Shown in pieces: positions 63,576 to 64,000 of a DNA stretch of 64,000 bases (its first letter is position 1; each line of letters begins with the position of its first letter). The stretch covers positions 62,001 through 126,000 of the forward strand of contig NW_006763303.1 in NCBI RefSeq assembly GCF_000218685.1. The letters are read 5' to 3'. The notes beneath the pieces were generated by a model, which was not told the origin of the DNA, searched no databases, and was given only the letters and a program-made list of their open reading frames with translations. The position numbers and the translations under genes were made by a program. This stretch comes from Serpula lacrymans var. lacrymans S7.9. Taxonomy: Eukaryota > Basidiomycota > Agaricomycetes > Boletales > Serpulaceae.

Positions 63576-64000
63576 TCATCCCACACATCGCCTCAGCTCA
63601 TCAAACTCTCCTACCGCAAGCCCCATTCGCTCCCCGTCCCCGCTCTCGCCCTGCTCCGCGAGAAAGTCAGCCAGCCGTGCCTTCTGCGCAGCAGTGAATG
63701 GTCCACCGCACAGCGTCGCGTATGTATGTAGCAGTCTATAGTATGCCCCGAGTAAATCAGCATGTCGTAAAAGAGAACAAAGAAATAAGATGTGCAAGTG
63801 AATCCCAAGAACATGGACATGGGATTTTGAAAATCCGAATGCATGCACCACAAATAAAATAACAACCCACCTAGCCAACTTCTCCTCCAAGTCCACATCA
63901 CTCTCATGCTCTCCATCCCTTCCAAACGGCACAGGCAACACAAGCGCACTCACCACTCCCTCCACCACTCCCCTCTCACCCTTCAGCGCCTCCAGCGTCG
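63576..64000 (-). CDS. C-terminal part of an unrecognised conserved protein (runs off the window)
   Basis: The minus strand has two exons, from the window end to 63871 and from 63735 to 63576, joined across a 135-bp GT-AG intron. They read TLEALKGERGVVEGVVSALV, LPVPF, an acidic stretch, LEEKLAR|LLHTYATLCGGPF, AAQKARLADFLAEQ, and end EFDELRRCVG. Helical character and regular leucines suggest an alpha-helical protein. The family is not recognised, and the start lies outside the window. The splice restores the frame exactly, which supports a real gene. Confidence 0.7.
   Translation of the reverse strand, partial: TLEALKGERGVVEGVVSALVLPVPFGRDGEHESDVDLEEKLARWVVILFVVHAFGFSKSHVHVLGIHLHILFLCSLLRHADLLGAYYRLLHTYATLCGGPFTAAQKARLADFLAEQGESGDGERMGLAVGEFDELRRCVG

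Overview
The window looks like nuclear DNA of an agaricomycete (mushroom-forming) basidiomycete. Genes are split by many short GT-AG introns of about 45 to 80 bp. The gene content fits this group: a NACHT-WD40 NLR, a many-intron P450, fungal Cho2, a Zn2Cys6 DNA-binding domain and a GH16 relic. No rRNA, tRNA or CRISPR array was found. All gene models come from reading splice signals and protein motifs by eye. Family names are recognised from motifs, not from a search.

Layout: 1-12.5 kb is mostly gene-poor. It holds a Ser/Pro-rich conserved hypothetical gene (2.2-4.3 kb), a decayed GH16 glucanase (5.3-7.4 kb, minus), an isolated Zn2Cys6 domain (8.46 kb) and an intact ALKBH6-type dioxygenase (11.3-12.4 kb). 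From 12.9 to 32.9 kb lies a housekeeping block. On the minus strand it has a cytidine-deaminase-like enzyme, Cho2, ornithine aminotransferase and a DHHC palmitoyltransferase. That last gene is divergent from a small Pop8-like RNase P/MRP subunit. Dcn1, a Pro-rich hypothetical protein and an MPP6-type exosome cofactor follow. From 32.9 to 38.7 kb I see no gene.

From 38.8 kb on the region is accessory and rearranged. It carries an intact P450, a 138-bp hairpin MITE, an orphan ORF and an NLR with nearly identical 129-bp WD40 units and a frameshift. Then come an MDR dehydrogenase, an SRPK-like kinase with a suspicious splice site in its catalytic loop, an uncharacterised secreted glycoprotein, and a four-to-six-helix membrane protein with a long Ser-rich tail (60.1-62.6 kb). 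Relics of the P450 (58.6 kb) and of the membrane-protein gene (48.0, 52.9 and 57.8 kb) lie between them, so this half has undergone local duplication and decay.

Functional links: the housekeeping genes (Cho2 lipid methylation, ornithine catabolism, protein palmitoylation, tRNA processing, neddylation, RNA decay) do not form one pathway, and I see no biosynthetic cluster. The most interesting items are the high-identity WD40 NLR, the kinase whose only canonical in-frame splice removes its catalytic Asp and Lys, the MITE, and the dispersed fragments of the membrane-protein gene.
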